DNA of 64,000 bases from Bacteroidota bacterium (GTDB lineage: Bacteria; Bacteroidota; Bacteroidia; Bacteroidales; Tenuifilaceae). A program made the translations under genes and the position numbers. Under the pieces are notes generated by a model, which had not been told where the DNA came from, did no database searches, and saw only the letters and a program-made list of their open reading frames with translations. The stretch spans positions 45,387-109,386 of the forward strand of contig JAKQKB010000178.1 in NCBI GenBank assembly GCA_029560875.1. Reading direction: 5' to 3'. Of this stretch, positions 1 to 10,000 are shown piece by piece. Every line of letters begins with the position of its first letter. Within the stretch, counting starts at the first letter, position 1.

Positions 1-121
1 CTAAGCTGAACATAAGGTAGATATTAAAGGGAGCAAAAGTAATTAAAAGATTCTACTAAAATTATCTCCGTAAAATCTTTTTACTCGGATGAATTTCAGA
101 ATAATTAGACTCTGAGAATTG

Positions 122-2155
122 TTAAACCTTTAAACCCATTACTAGAATGTCATCAGTTTGGTCGCAGCGTTTACCTTTCCAATCTTGAAACATCTCATTT
201 ATTTTAATCTTCTGGTTCGAAAGAGGCATAGGTGAAATTCGGGTTAAAAACTCAATTAAGTTTTTGCGTAAAAATTTCTTCCCAGTTTCACAACCTATTT
301 GGTCGCTTATGCCATCGGTAAATAGGTATATAATATCATTTTTCTCCAAGGAAACTTCTGTGAGATTAAATGCGCTCTCTTTCATTGATAAACCAATAGA
401 CATTTTATCGGCAGGAAATTCTTGCGTTTTTCCATTCCTGCATATCCAAAGTGATATTTTTGCTCCACTAAAGATTAGTTTATTTGTTTTAGGATTATAA
501 CTAATCATCGCTATTTCAACACCTTCCTTTCGGAGGTCGTTTGGAGATTGCTTAAAAATTGATTTAACGGCTAGTCTAAGTTCATCTAGAACTTTGTCGG
601 GTTGAGTTAGATTATTTGTTCCAATAATTTCATTAAGGTAAGAAATCCCCATTATACTTAGCAACGAGCCAGGAACCCCATGTCCAGTACAATCGGCCAC
701 GGCAATAATAACGGAATCATCTTTTTCCTTAATCCAGTAAAAATCGCCACTAACAACATCTCTGGGTTTGTAAAAAACAAAATAATCGGAGAAGTAATTG
801 CCAATAATATCCTCCGAAGGTAGCATTGCCGATTGTATAATACTTGCATATGCTATGCTATCGGTAATTTTTCGGTGGTTAAATTCAATTAACTCTTTCT
901 GATTCTGAATGGCAACATTCGCTTGCTGAAGGTTTTCGGCCTGAGTTTGTACTTCCTCTTTTTGCTGTTGAAGTTCACTATTGAGTGTAATTAAAGTCAA
1001 ATTAGCGTTTCGGATTTTTCGTCTACTATTATATATGTTTAATGCAAGGCCAGCGCCTAGTATAAATAATATCAACAAACCGTATAGTGATATTTTTTGC
1101 ACTCTGTTTTGCTCAATCAATAATTGGTTTTCCTTCTCTTTTTTCTCCGTATCAAATTTCGTTTGCAATTCAATTATCTGAGCAGTTTTCTCGGAGTTCA
1201 ACAAGGTATCCTTAATTCTTAGCAGTTCTCTGTGGGCTTTTAGTGCTAAGGAATAATTCCTAATAGAGTCGTAAAGATTGGTTTGTGTTTCCAGTGCATA
1301 GGCTAGTTGGTGATATGCCTTTATTTTGTAGTTTATATCGATTGTTTTGCTTAGGTATAGCTGGGCTGAGTCCATTTCGCCTAACTTCCTGTAGCATTCA
1401 GCTAATCTCAAGTATCCGTCGGAAAGGGTACTACTATCCATCAATGCAGCAGAAATTCGAATTGCCTCTTTCGCGTTCTTTTTTGCATCAAAGAGTTTAT
1501 CCATCGTGAGATAAATACTAGCGATTGAAATATGGGAAATTGCAATTCCACGCTTATTATCCTTTTTCTTTTCAAGTTCAAGTCCTTTGTATTGATACTC
1601 CAATGCTTTATCGAACTGGTATGTTTCCTGATAAATCAACCCTAAGTTCCCCAAACACGAGGCAATACCTGTTTCCTCGTTGTGTTTTTCGTATATTTTA
1701 AGGGCATTTTCAAAATACTCTACCGCTTTTGGGAAATTGTTAAGAAAGTAGTATATGTTACCCATTCCTCCATAGCATTTCGCAACACCACTTTCATTTC
1801 CAATTTCTTGGTAAATGCTTGAAGAGTTAATCATTAGTCCCATCGATTCTTGATAATTCCCCTCAAATGCCTCCGCAATTGCTTTGGAGTAAAGTGCATC
1901 GGCCTCTCCTTTTTTAAATTTCAACAATTGGGCTTCCTGGATTGCATCATCAAGAATTTTCTTTGACTTTGAAGGGTTTACATAGGCAAGTTCTCCGGCA
2001 TAAGATATTTTATACCAAAGTTTAAGGGTGTCGTTTTTCGCATTATCAATAAGTACCTGAATTGAATCAAGTGTTGGTGTTTGAGAATATGCTTTACCCA
2101 AGAGGAACACAAAAATCAACGCAATACAGTAATATTTACACCGAGCCATATGCAA
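122..2155 (-). CDS. TPR-containing SpoIIE-type (PP2C) serine phosphatase, membrane-anchored
   Basis: This 677-residue protein has a signal peptide (about 1-25), tetratricopeptide repeats (about 30-330), one membrane segment (about 356-375), a glutamine-rich coiled coil (about 375-425) and a C-terminal SpoIIE/PP2C phosphatase domain (about 455-677). The phosphatase metal-site motifs are visible: GDFYW at about 470, ADCTGHGVPG at about 487, TDG at about 613 and DDI near the end. This is a common Bacteroidota signalling architecture: periplasmic repeats sense a ligand and the cytoplasmic phosphatase dephosphorylates a Ser/Thr protein, often an anti-sigma antagonist, though no partner lies nearby. 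A CAAATATA sequence at 2167-2174 (TATATTTG on the gene strand) could be its -7 box. The substrate is unknown. Confidence 0.9.
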   Translation of the reverse strand: MHMARCKYYCIALIFVFLLGKAYSQTPTLDSIQVLIDNAKNDTLKLWYKISYAGELAYVNPSKSKKILDDAIQEAQLLKFKKGEADALYSKAIAEAFEGNYQESMGLMINSSSIYQEIGNESGVAKCYGGMGNIYYFLNNFPKAVEYFENALKIYEKHNEETGIASCLGNLGLIYQETYQFDKALEYQYKGLELEKKKDNKRGIAISHISIASIYLTMDKLFDAKKNAKEAIRISAALMDSSTLSDGYLRLAECYRKLGEMDSAQLYLSKTIDINYKIKAYHQLAYALETQTNLYDSIRNYSLALKAHRELLRIKDTLLNSEKTAQIIELQTKFDTEKKEKENQLLIEQNRVQKISLYGLLILFILGAGLALNIYNSRRKIRNANLTLITLNSELQQQKEEVQTQAENLQQANVAIQNQKELIEFNHRKITDSIAYASIIQSAMLPSEDIIGNYFSDYFVFYKPRDVVSGDFYWIKEKDDSVIIAVADCTGHGVPGSLLSIMGISYLNEIIGTNNLTQPDKVLDELRLAVKSIFKQSPNDLRKEGVEIAMISYNPKTNKLIFSGAKISLWICRNGKTQEFPADKMSIGLSMKESAFNLTEVSLEKNDIIYLFTDGISDQIGCETGKKFLRKNLIEFLTRISPMPLSNQKIKINEMFQDWKGKRCDQTDDILVMGLKV

Positions 2156-2237
2156 ACATTTTCTATCAAATATAGATTTTTATTGCAAAAAACTGATATT
2201 TTTCGAAGATTTTAATCTTGTAATTTGATAGAAAATC

Positions 2238-2675
2238 ATGAGCGAAAAAAACTACGACCCCCGGATGCACACAGCCGAGCATATTCTGAACCAAACAATG
2301 GTTCGTAAATATAGTTGCGGCAGGGCGTTCAGCAGCCATATTGAAAAGAAAAAGTCGAAATGCGATTATCGGATTAGCAGAGCCCTTTCAACCGAAGACA
2401 TATCAGAAATTGAAAATGCGGTAAACAGCATTATTGAAAGCAATGTTGATGTTACCGAAGGGTTTGTTAACAAGTTGGAAGCCGCCCAATTTCTAGACCT
2501 AAGCAAACTGCCCGCCGATGCTCCGGATTCTATAAGAGTAATAAGGGTTGGCGACTATGATGCCTGTGCCTGCATTGGTCCTCATGTTAAGAACACCAGC
2601 GAAATAGGTAAATTCAAAATAATATCGTCGGATTTTAACGAAGGTGTTGTAAGGTTGAGATATAAACTAGAGTAA
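2238..2675 (+). CDS. AlaX-like alanyl/threonyl-tRNA editing domain protein
   Basis: A 145-residue stand-alone homologue of the second additional domain of threonyl- and alanyl-tRNA synthetases. The editing-site zinc motifs are present: HTAEH near the N-terminus (HxxxH) and a CIGPH element near residue 113 (CxxxH). Such proteins hydrolyse mischarged tRNA, classically Ser-tRNA(Ala), in trans. It is shorter than full AlaX proteins and lacks the N-terminal OB-like region, so the exact tRNA and amino acid cannot be named. It is divergent from the SpoIIE phosphatase gene and has no obvious operon partner. Confidence 0.8.
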   Translation: MSEKNYDPRMHTAEHILNQTMVRKYSCGRAFSSHIEKKKSKCDYRISRALSTEDISEIENAVNSIIESNVDVTEGFVNKLEAAQFLDLSKLPADAPDSIRVIRVGDYDACACIGPHVKNTSEIGKFKIISSDFNEGVVRLRYKLE

Positions 2676-2687
2676 TTGATGAAACCG

Positions 2688-2996
2688 TTAACTTCTGTTT
2701 GGGTATTTCTCACCCATACTTATTAACCTTTCCCGTATAAATGGATATACAAGTATTGCCACCGTTGATAGAACGAACATTGACATAATCCAGAATACTT
2801 TATTGTAGATTTTGTTATTTAAAATATCGACAAAAATTATAATCCAAAGAACGAGGCCATAGCCACCTGCAGCAAAAACAACAGGTACAAGCATTTCGCT
2901 TGAAACTAAGAATATGGTGGTTAATAGTATTAAGTATATAATAATCAGAATTTTAATGGTGTTAAAGGTGATTGTAATGTTAATTTTCGACTCCAT
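2688..2996 (-). CDS. Small multi-pass membrane protein, unknown function
   Basis: A 102-residue protein with three or four strongly hydrophobic segments (about 10-30, 35-58, 65-90) and a short basic C-terminal tail. No family is recognised. It converges on the AlaX-like gene with only 12 bases between the stops. The opening SKINITITFNTIKI segment is polar, so it has no cleavable signal peptide. It is probably real because the hydrophobic pattern is regular. Confidence 0.55.
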   Translation of the reverse strand: MESKINITITFNTIKILIIIYLILLTTIFLVSSEMLVPVVFAAGGYGLVLWIIIFVDILNNKIYNKVFWIMSMFVLSTVAILVYPFIRERLISMGEKYPNRS

Positions 2997-3120
2997 AATT
3001 TATACTTTTAATTTGGTCGTTATTGTTTGATAATATCGTTTTTATTGGTCAATAAGAATTTTCCTTTGTAAAAGCGGACTTATTCATGTTCCGAACAATT
3101 CCAACGATTTAATAATGCTT

Positions 3121-4197
3121 TCACTTAACCTGAAGATATGCAGCCTTATTAACATCCTCCAAATTTTTAATTGGCTTTGGAGGGTTTAGGTATGTGGCCA
3201 AAAACTTATAGATTTTAACCCTTATTTGGCGTGCTGCTTTAGTGTCTATTCTGTCGAATGAGTGTCCCCCTGGCATTTCTTTGAAAATCTCGTACTCAAA
3301 TTTTTTCCCTTCTGCCTTTAACGATTTGATTAAATGCTCAACCTCCAACACGTAGACATCATCATCGTTTGTATTGGTGTGGATTAGCAATGGGGTTTGC
3401 AACTTGTGTGCTTGCCATGCAGGCGAGCGCTTGCGGTACTCCTCAATGTTTTCGCGGGGTGTTTTCCCTATGTGATAATCGGCATCGTAAAGTTCACGGT
3501 AACCATCAGTAGCATAACCATACCGAGCAATCATATCCGAAACAGGAACTCCTGCAAATGCACAAGCATAATCTTTTGGATGTTCAAAAATGTTATGAAG
3601 AGCTATCATTCCTCCATGGCTCCAGCCAATTATGCCAACTCTTGACCCATCAATAAAATCGTAATTTTCCACCATATAATTACGGCTAGCAAAAACATCC
3701 TCGTTCTCTAGTCCGCCATAATCAATATTACGCCAAAATCCTTCTCCATAGCCTGTACTACCCCTATACTCGGGGGCTACAACCACGTAACCCTGCGCAA
3801 TCATCTCTCTAACAATATGAGTATAGTATGTGGTAAAATCGGCATGAACACCTCCGTGCGGGAATACTAATAATGGATACTTCTTGTTGTAATCTATATT
3901 TTTAGGGATAAAAACATAAGTCCAAAACTTTACGGGATTATTTGCTCCTACTGCTGTTGGGTTTTTAATATTTGCAGGAGGAGGACCATAAATAAAAGTT
4001 TTATCAATAAAAGCCACATCGCCTATACGGTTAAACCATAAAACATCATCAACGAGTTTTTGAACCTCATCAAGTCTATGATTTAGGCTAGCGTTTTCTT
4101 CTATTAGTTGATTGACCTTTTTCTCTAAACTCTCGGTTTCTTGAGCAAAAACTGACATTCCAACCAATATCAGCGCTAGTAAAAAAGAATTTCTCAT
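3121..4197 (-). CDS. Secreted alpha/beta hydrolase, prolyl oligopeptidase (S9) family
   Basis: A 358-residue protein with a signal peptide cleaved after about Gln19, then a short heptad-like coiled coil (20-52) and a single alpha/beta-hydrolase domain. The nucleophile elbow GWSHGG at 191-196 gives Ser193. The NDDD segment at about 277-280 offers the catalytic Asp and GGHSF at 310-314 the His, and HGG at about 114 is a likely oxyanion-hole element. It lacks the beta-propeller of full S9 peptidases, so it may be a peptidase-like esterase rather than an oligopeptidase. It is flanked by unrelated genes and probably acts in the periplasm. Confidence 0.82.
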   Translation of the reverse strand: MRNSFLLALILVGMSVFAQETESLEKKVNQLIEENASLNHRLDEVQKLVDDVLWFNRIGDVAFIDKTFIYGPPPANIKNPTAVGANNPVKFWTYVFIPKNIDYNKKYPLLVFPHGGVHADFTTYYTHIVREMIAQGYVVVAPEYRGSTGYGEGFWRNIDYGGLENEDVFASRNYMVENYDFIDGSRVGIIGWSHGGMIALHNIFEHPKDYACAFAGVPVSDMIARYGYATDGYRELYDADYHIGKTPRENIEEYRKRSPAWQAHKLQTPLLIHTNTNDDDVYVLEVEHLIKSLKAEGKKFEYEIFKEMPGGHSFDRIDTKAARQIRVKIYKFLATYLNPPKPIKNLEDVNKAAYLQVK

Positions 4198-4344
4198 GAC
4201 ACGTTATTTTTCAGTGTGATTCTTCAAAAGATTAATGGTTTAAAGATAGAAATTGGATTAAAACAACGAAAAAATAATAGCATTTATTTTGTCAAACAAT
4301 TATGCTTGAAACGCATGGATTAGCATCCGTTTAATTATTATTAC

Positions 4345-4352
4345 TAGTTTTG
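4345..4352 (+). promoter_or_regulatory. Candidate -7 promoter box for the YhcH-family gene
   Basis: TAGTTTTG matches the Bacteroidota -7 consensus TAnnTTTG and ends 26 bases before the ATG at 4379. No TTG lies at the usual upstream distance, so the match rests on one box. Confidence 0.4.
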
Positions 4353-4378
4353 TAATCATTACAGTAAATCCTAAAGCA

Positions 4379-4837
4379 ATGATAGTAGCACCATTAAATG
4401 AGTTCGGAACATATATTAACCTTCACCCACTATTCGAGAAAGTTGAGCAGGCGTTAATTACTTTGGATTTTAGCAATCCAGGTGAACGCGTTTATATTGA
4501 TGGCGAAAATCTATTCGCAATTCCATCGTTCAACAAGGCGAAAACTAAGGAAGAGGCATTGCTAGAGGCTCACGATAGGTATATCGATATTCAGATTTGC
4601 CTTCAGGGCGAAGAGACTATGGGTTGGCGAAGTCGAGAGGACTGCCGCTCACCACAAGCCCCTTTCGACAAGGAAAAAGATTACGTTTTTTTCGATGATA
4701 AGCCCATTAACTACTTTAAGGTACCGACCAACTACTTCGCAATTTTTTTTCCCAATGATGCACACGCTCCGCTTATTGGCGAAGGTGTTATTAAGAAAGT
4801 GGTTTTTAAGGTGTTAGTGACCGATGGTGACGTGTAA
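4379..4837 (+). CDS. YhcH/YjgK/YiaL (DUF386) family protein
   Basis: A 152-residue single-domain protein of the DUF386 cupin-like family (YhcH, YjgK, YiaL, EbgC). Members are linked to sialic acid or sugar handling as suspected isomerases or epimerases. Recognisable features are the DIQICLQGEE strand at about 71-80, the FDDKP segment, and the AIFFPNDAHAP region whose His is a probable metal ligand. The length agrees with the family. No sugar-catabolic genes lie next to it, so the substrate is not predictable from context. Confidence 0.85.
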   Translation: MIVAPLNEFGTYINLHPLFEKVEQALITLDFSNPGERVYIDGENLFAIPSFNKAKTKEEALLEAHDRYIDIQICLQGEETMGWRSREDCRSPQAPFDKEKDYVFFDDKPINYFKVPTNYFAIFFPNDAHAPLIGEGVIKKVVFKVLVTDGDV

Positions 4838-4866
4838 TAAGTGACACCTAATTAGTTAAGCAACTC

Positions 4867-4889
4867 AATAACTTAATAACTTAATAACA
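4867..4889. repeat. Short AT-rich tandem repeat
   Basis: The octamer ACTTAATA is repeated about 2.5 times in the gap between the YhcH-family and thioesterase genes. No function is apparent. Confidence 0.4.
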
Positions 4890-4912
4890 AATCATCTCAA
4901 TATACCCAAAAC

Positions 4913-5308
4913 ATGGAAGTATACGAACTAGAATTTGAAGTACGCGATTACGAGTGTGATTTACAAGGAATTGTTAATAACTCAGTCTACCTTAACTATT
5001 TAGAGCATGCTCGACATAAATACTTGCTCGACAAAGGAATTGATTTTGCAAAACTACACAACGAGGGGATTGATTTGGTTGTATCGCGAATCGAGATTGA
5101 CTACAAACATTCCCTTACTAGCGGCGACAAATTTATGGTTAGGCTAAAAACTAGGCGAGAGGGACATTTAAGGATGATTTTTGAGCAGGAGGCCATTAAA
5201 TTACCCGAAGGTAAAACCGCTGTTAAGGCTGATGTTATTGGAGTTGGACTTAGAAATGGCCGACCTATGAAAATTGATGATATACCTGGACTTAAGGAAT
5301 TTATTTAA
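4913..5308 (+). CDS. Acyl-CoA thioesterase, 4-hydroxybenzoyl-CoA/YbgC hotdog family
   Basis: A 131-residue hotdog-fold protein. The N-terminal RDYECDLQGIVNNSVYLNYLEH region is the family signature, with an active-site Asp, the Gly-Ile-Val-Asn turn and the helix around Tyr-Leu-Glu-His. It should hydrolyse acyl-CoA thioesters in the cytosol, but chain length cannot be read from sequence. It sits 75 bases after the YhcH-family gene in the same direction. Confidence 0.88.
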   Translation: MEVYELEFEVRDYECDLQGIVNNSVYLNYLEHARHKYLLDKGIDFAKLHNEGIDLVVSRIEIDYKHSLTSGDKFMVRLKTRREGHLRMIFEQEAIKLPEGKTAVKADVIGVGLRNGRPMKIDDIPGLKEFI

Positions 5309-5364
5309 ACATGGTTTCTGGCATAAAAAATGTTATTGAAAATTGTAATCATTACATTCTAACT

Positions 5365-5952
5365 ATGAAATCATACTTAAGTTTAAGCCTAATTCTTATT
5401 GCAGTTTTTTTTTACGGATGTATTTCAACCTCTGTATTGGACCATTATCAGTACAAAAACTACAACGACGAATACAAAAAGACGAATCGTTCATCCTATT
5501 CTTTTGCATTAAGTCCCGATGAATGGAATAGTGGTATTGAATCCACCGAAATATCTTTTGTAAGAGAAAAAGGAGTTGATTTTGATATAGTAAAAGTATA
5601 CTGGGTTATTGAGCGCTCTTCATCAACTTTTTCAAGAGATACCAATGCATATGCAAAAGCGATGTTCAAAATATTTCCTTTGGAGATAAACTCTAACACC
5701 TCGGATTTTAGGCAACAAAAAGTAACCAAGCAATCATCAACCTCAAGTACTGACACATTATCGAAAAATGTAAAAGTAGTTGATAAATTATGGTACGAAG
5801 ATAAGTTTATATCAACTTTACAGCCAGAATTAGTTAATGCCATTAAAAACACCGGAGAACTTAACTTCCGATTTTACTACGGATCCAAAGTAGTTACCTT
5901 TACCATCAAAGGTGATAAACTAAAGAAAATCAAGAGCATTCTATTTGAGTAA
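5365..5952 (+). CDS. Predicted lipoprotein, unknown function
   Basis: I place the start at the ATG at 5365 because it gives a classic lipoprotein signal (hydrophobic 5-17, lipobox ending Tyr-Gly-Cys19). The in-frame ATG at 5311 adds 18 residues that do not look like a signal. The 195-residue product is polar after Cys19, rich in Ser, Thr and Lys, with beta-strand-like stretches, and ends in a basic segment. No family is recognised. It ends just before a strong palindrome at 5954-5987 that may stop transcription. Confidence 0.65.
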   Translation: MKSYLSLSLILIAVFFYGCISTSVLDHYQYKNYNDEYKKTNRSSYSFALSPDEWNSGIESTEISFVREKGVDFDIVKVYWVIERSSSTFSRDTNAYAKAMFKIFPLEINSNTSDFRQQKVTKQSSTSSTDTLSKNVKVVDKLWYEDKFISTLQPELVNAIKNTGELNFRFYYGSKVVTFTIKGDKLKKIKSILFE

Positions 5953-5953
5953 A

Positions 5954-5987
5954 ATCCCTTCAAGGGTTTTTGAACCCTTAAAGGGAT
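5954..5987. repeat. Near-perfect palindrome, terminator-like, related to 44752-44784
   Basis: Two 15-base arms (5954-5968 and 5973-5987) pair with one G-T-type mismatch around a 4-base loop, between two convergent genes. The inner arm AAGGGTT/AACCCTT is shared with the element at 44752. It lacks a long T-run, so it may be a dispersed palindrome serving as a bidirectional stop. Confidence 0.65.
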
Positions 5988-6004
5988 AAACTATATAATG
6001 TTAA

Positions 6005-6901
6005 TCAATACACTTCTGGTACAAAATTCTGGTCAGTAATTGGTGGCCGAATATAAGAATTATCCTCCCTGCGAGGCTCAAGTTTAATTGGAGGTGGAGT
6101 TAAATCCTCGTATGGAATTAGACTTAAAAGATGGCTAATACAGTTTAGCCTTGCTCTGCGCTTATCGTCGGCACGTACAACCCACCAAGGGGCTTGTTTT
6201 ATATCGGTATGAGCAAACATCTCATCCTTGGCTTTTGAGTATTCCACCCAACGGTTGCGCGACTCAACATCCATAGGACTTAACTTCCACCGCTTGGTAG
6301 GATCTTCAATCCTCTCATGGAACCGACGTTCCTGCTCTATATCGCTTACCGAAAACCAATATTTAATGAGAATTATATCGGAACGCACCAACATTCGCTC
6401 ATACTCTGGACACGACCTCAAAAACTCTAAGTACTCCTCCTCATTACAGAATCCCATGACTTTTTCGACCCCAGCCCTATTGTACCAACTCCTGTCAAAA
6501 AGGACCATTTCGCCTGCAGCAGGTAAATGAGCAACGTAGCGTTGAAAATACCATTGAGTTTTTTCTTTCTCAGTAGGAACGCCTAATGCAACAATTCTGC
6601 ATGAGCGAGGATTAAGTCTTTCGGAGATAGTTTTAATAACACCACCTTTTCCCGCAGCATCGCGCCCCTCAAAAATTAGCACAACTTTCAACTTTTTGAA
6701 CTTAATCCATTCTAAAAGTTTGTTGAGTTCAATATGGAGTCGTTCTATCTCCTTTTCGTAGAATTTTTTGTCAATCTTTTCGGGATGCGACTCAACAAGT
6801 TCGTAATGATCGTCTAACGATAGAACAGCATGTTTTTTTCCCTTATGCTTATTCTCATCCTTATCCTTTTTATGCTTCTTTTCTTTTTTATCCTTGCTCA
6901 T
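6005..6901 (-). CDS. ppk2: Polyphosphate kinase 2 (PPK2) family protein
   Basis: A 298-residue PPK2 enzyme, which uses polyphosphate to phosphorylate nucleotides (NDP to NTP or NMP to NDP depending on subtype). The Walker A GRDAAGKGG is at 79-87, the Walker B-like LFDRSWYNR at about 134-142, and the lid region is rich in Arg. The C-terminal WWVVRADDKRRARLN segment is typical. The first 25 residues are a very Lys-rich tail, perhaps for polyphosphate or nucleic acid contact. One domain only, so it is the short form. It converges on the upstream lipoprotein gene across the palindrome at 5954. Confidence 0.93.
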   Translation of the reverse strand: MSKDKKEKKHKKDKDENKHKGKKHAVLSLDDHYELVESHPEKIDKKFYEKEIERLHIELNKLLEWIKFKKLKVVLIFEGRDAAGKGGVIKTISERLNPRSCRIVALGVPTEKEKTQWYFQRYVAHLPAAGEMVLFDRSWYNRAGVEKVMGFCNEEEYLEFLRSCPEYERMLVRSDIILIKYWFSVSDIEQERRFHERIEDPTKRWKLSPMDVESRNRWVEYSKAKDEMFAHTDIKQAPWWVVRADDKRRARLNCISHLLSLIPYEDLTPPPIKLEPRREDNSYIRPPITDQNFVPEVY

Positions 6902-7072
6902 TGTTTTACGTGTTAAATTTCTGAGAGTGAATGAAATTTACAAAAATTTAGATACAACGCAAAATATTAAGAAATAAGTTCATAGTTCCAACCTAGTTCT
7001 TTGTTAATATTTATACATCCTCTTTGTTAACTAAATTCTTAATTCAAAAAGTATCTCCGATTAAATAATAAT

Positions 7073-7080
7073 TATTTTTG
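7073..7080 (+). promoter_or_regulatory. Candidate -7 promoter box for the ABC transporter
   Basis: TATTTTTG matches TAnnTTTG and ends 18 bases before the ATG at 7099, giving a very short leader. No TTG box is seen at the right distance. Confidence 0.4.
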
Positions 7081-7098
7081 CTAGGTAAATAACATTTT

Positions 7099-10000
7099 AT
7101 GAGCGAATCGTTGCTGAAAGCATTAATGAAACTCTTTGCCTTTGTGATTAGTATCGATCGCAAAGGCGCAGCACGACTTACTGCCGATGTGCTTGAGGAT
7201 TATTTACTACACGATTTTGGGAAAGAGCAAACCAACATCTTCCTTACCAAGTTCAGAGAATACATCAATTTATATCAATTAGAACAGAATTCCGATCTAG
7301 ACTTTGTTGTAGATTCTGATGTAATTAAAACAATAGTTGAATCCATAAATACAGAGTTTGAGCAGAATCAGAAAGTTTGGCTTATACTTCAACTTATTGA
7401 ATTTATTGGCGATAGTAAAATTAGCACTCCGTTACGCATTGAATTTGTTAAAGATGTTGCAACGCTATTCAACATTAGAGAGTTTGAGTTTGAGAATGGC
7501 AAAGATTTTATTCTGAGCGAAAGCAATAGCCAAATACCATGGAATCAGCAAGTTTTACTTATTGATTCGAACAAAGACTTTGCCACTTCAGAAATAAAAC
7601 ATATTACCAATGAACGTTTAAATGGACAAATTTACGTTCTCCGAATTTCGAGTACAAACACATTCTTAATCAAATACTTCGGCGATAGCGAGTTATTCTT
7701 AAATAGCAGGAATATCAAACCTGGAAGAACTTACATTTTTGGAGCAGGATCTGTTATTCGAGGCGAAAGAATTTCCCCCATATACTATAGTCGGGTTTCA
7801 TCGGCCTTTATTCAGGATCCGAACCGCCCTTTTGTATCAATGGTGGTTAAGGATATTGAGTATCAGCACAAAGGAAGTAAGAATGGGATATACCCATTCT
7901 CTTTCACAGCCTATTCTGGACAGTTAATTGGTATAATGGGTGGAAGTGGTGTAGGAAAATCAACCCTTTTGAATCTACTAAATGGGAATTTAAAACCAGC
8001 CAATGGTAAAGTTTTAATAAACGGTTACGATATTAATGAGAACAAGGCCGAACTTGAAGGTGTAATTGGATATGTCCCTCAGGATGACCTATTGGTTGAT
8101 GAACTTACAGTTTACCAAAACCTATACTACAACGCATCGCTCTGCTTTAGCAATATAGACAAGCAAGCGCTTAGCGAACTAATTGATAAGACATTAAATG
8201 ATTTTGACCTTGTTGAGGCAAGGGATTTGAGAGTAGGCGACCCACTAAACAAGTACATCAGTGGAGGACAGCGAAAGCGATTAAATATGGCCATGGAACT
8301 AATGCGTGAGCCATCGGTTCTATTTGTCGATGAACCCACCTCGGGTTTATCGTCGATGGACTCGGAGCGCATTATGCTTTTGCTAAAGAAGCAATCGTTT
8401 AAAGGGAAGATTGTTTTTGCCAATATCCACCAGCCCTCCTCGGATGTATTTAAGTTGTTCGATAAGATTATTGTTCTTGACCATGGTGGAAGACCAATAT
8501 TCCAAGGAAACCCAATGGATGCGGTGGTTTACTTCAAGCAAATGGGAAATTTCCTTAAGCCCGAGGAGAGCGAATGTATTACCTGCGGTAACGTAAATAC
8601 CGATATTATTCTAAGGGTAGTTGAGGCTCGTGTTGTAAATGAGTACGGCAAACTTACCCGAAAGAGAAAACGTTCAGCCCGTGAGTGGTACGACTTATAC
8701 CTAAATAATATTGAAAAGAAACTGAATATCTACTTACCACCTTGTGTAAGTCCAATTCCACCTAATAATTTCAAAATTCCTTCGCGACCCAAGCAGATGT
8801 GGATTTACTTTAGGCGTAACCTCCGAAGTAAACTCGCCAATTCTCAGTTTATCAATATCAGTTTAATCGCCGCTCCTATTCTAGCGGTTATTATTGGGTA
8901 TTTTACCAAATATCTTCATGGAACCCTTACAGACCCAAACGCGTACCTTTTCAGTGAAAACGACAATATTCCAAGTTTTCTCTTTATGAGCGTTGTGGCC
9001 ATGATGTTTTTAGGTCTAACCATAAGCGCTGAGGAGATTATAAAAGATAGAAAAATTCTGTACCGCGAAAAATTCCTGAATCTCAGCTACTTTAGTTATA
9101 TCAACTCAAAGATTATTGTCCTTTTCATTTTTTCGGCATTACAATCGTTAATGTTTGTAGTTATAGGGCATGGAATTCTTGAGATAAAAGGGATGTTCTG
9201 GAGCCACTGGCTTATACTCTTTTCTACAGCCTTTTGCTCAAACCTAATTGGCCTGAACCTGTCGGCAGCATTGAATTCAGTTGTAGCCATTTATGTTCTT
9301 ATACCAATAGTACTAGTGCCACAACTCTTATTTAGCGGGGTTATTGTGAATTTTAATAAACTCCATAAAACAATTTCGCATCCTGAATTTGTTCCAGTTG
9401 TTGGCGATATTATGCTTAGCCGCTGGTCGTACGAAGCCCTTTGTGTTCAACAGTTTAAAACCAACAAGTATAATAGAGAATTTTTTGATTTAAACACACA
9501 GTTAAGCAACAGCAACTATAACTCTTCCTTTTTGATCCCAAAATTGCAATCGCTTGTTAACGAGGTATCGGTTGATTTAACCCTAAGCCGCAAAACACCA
9601 AGAATTGATAAAGACCTAAGTATTATTAGAAACGAAGTGAGTTTATTAGAAGAAAACTTCCCAATTCATGGTTTTTCATACCCAAATACAACTTTTCTAT
9701 ATCCAGAAACTGTTAATGTTGATTACCTCAACATTACAAACCAAAAACTCGACACACTCAAAAATCACTTCAATATTGTATATAGGGAGATTATTGAAAA
9801 GAGAGATGATAAATTAAAAACTCTTGCTGTGAAGCTGGGCAGCAACGATGCCGTTTTTGAGTTAAGCAGGAATTACCATAATAAAGGCGTGGAAAATCTT
9901 GTTACCAACCGTAACGAAATTCAGAAAATAGAAGTGGTTGGGGATAGATTGATGAGACGCTACGAACCTATTTATGCCATCCCATCATCAAAAATAGGAC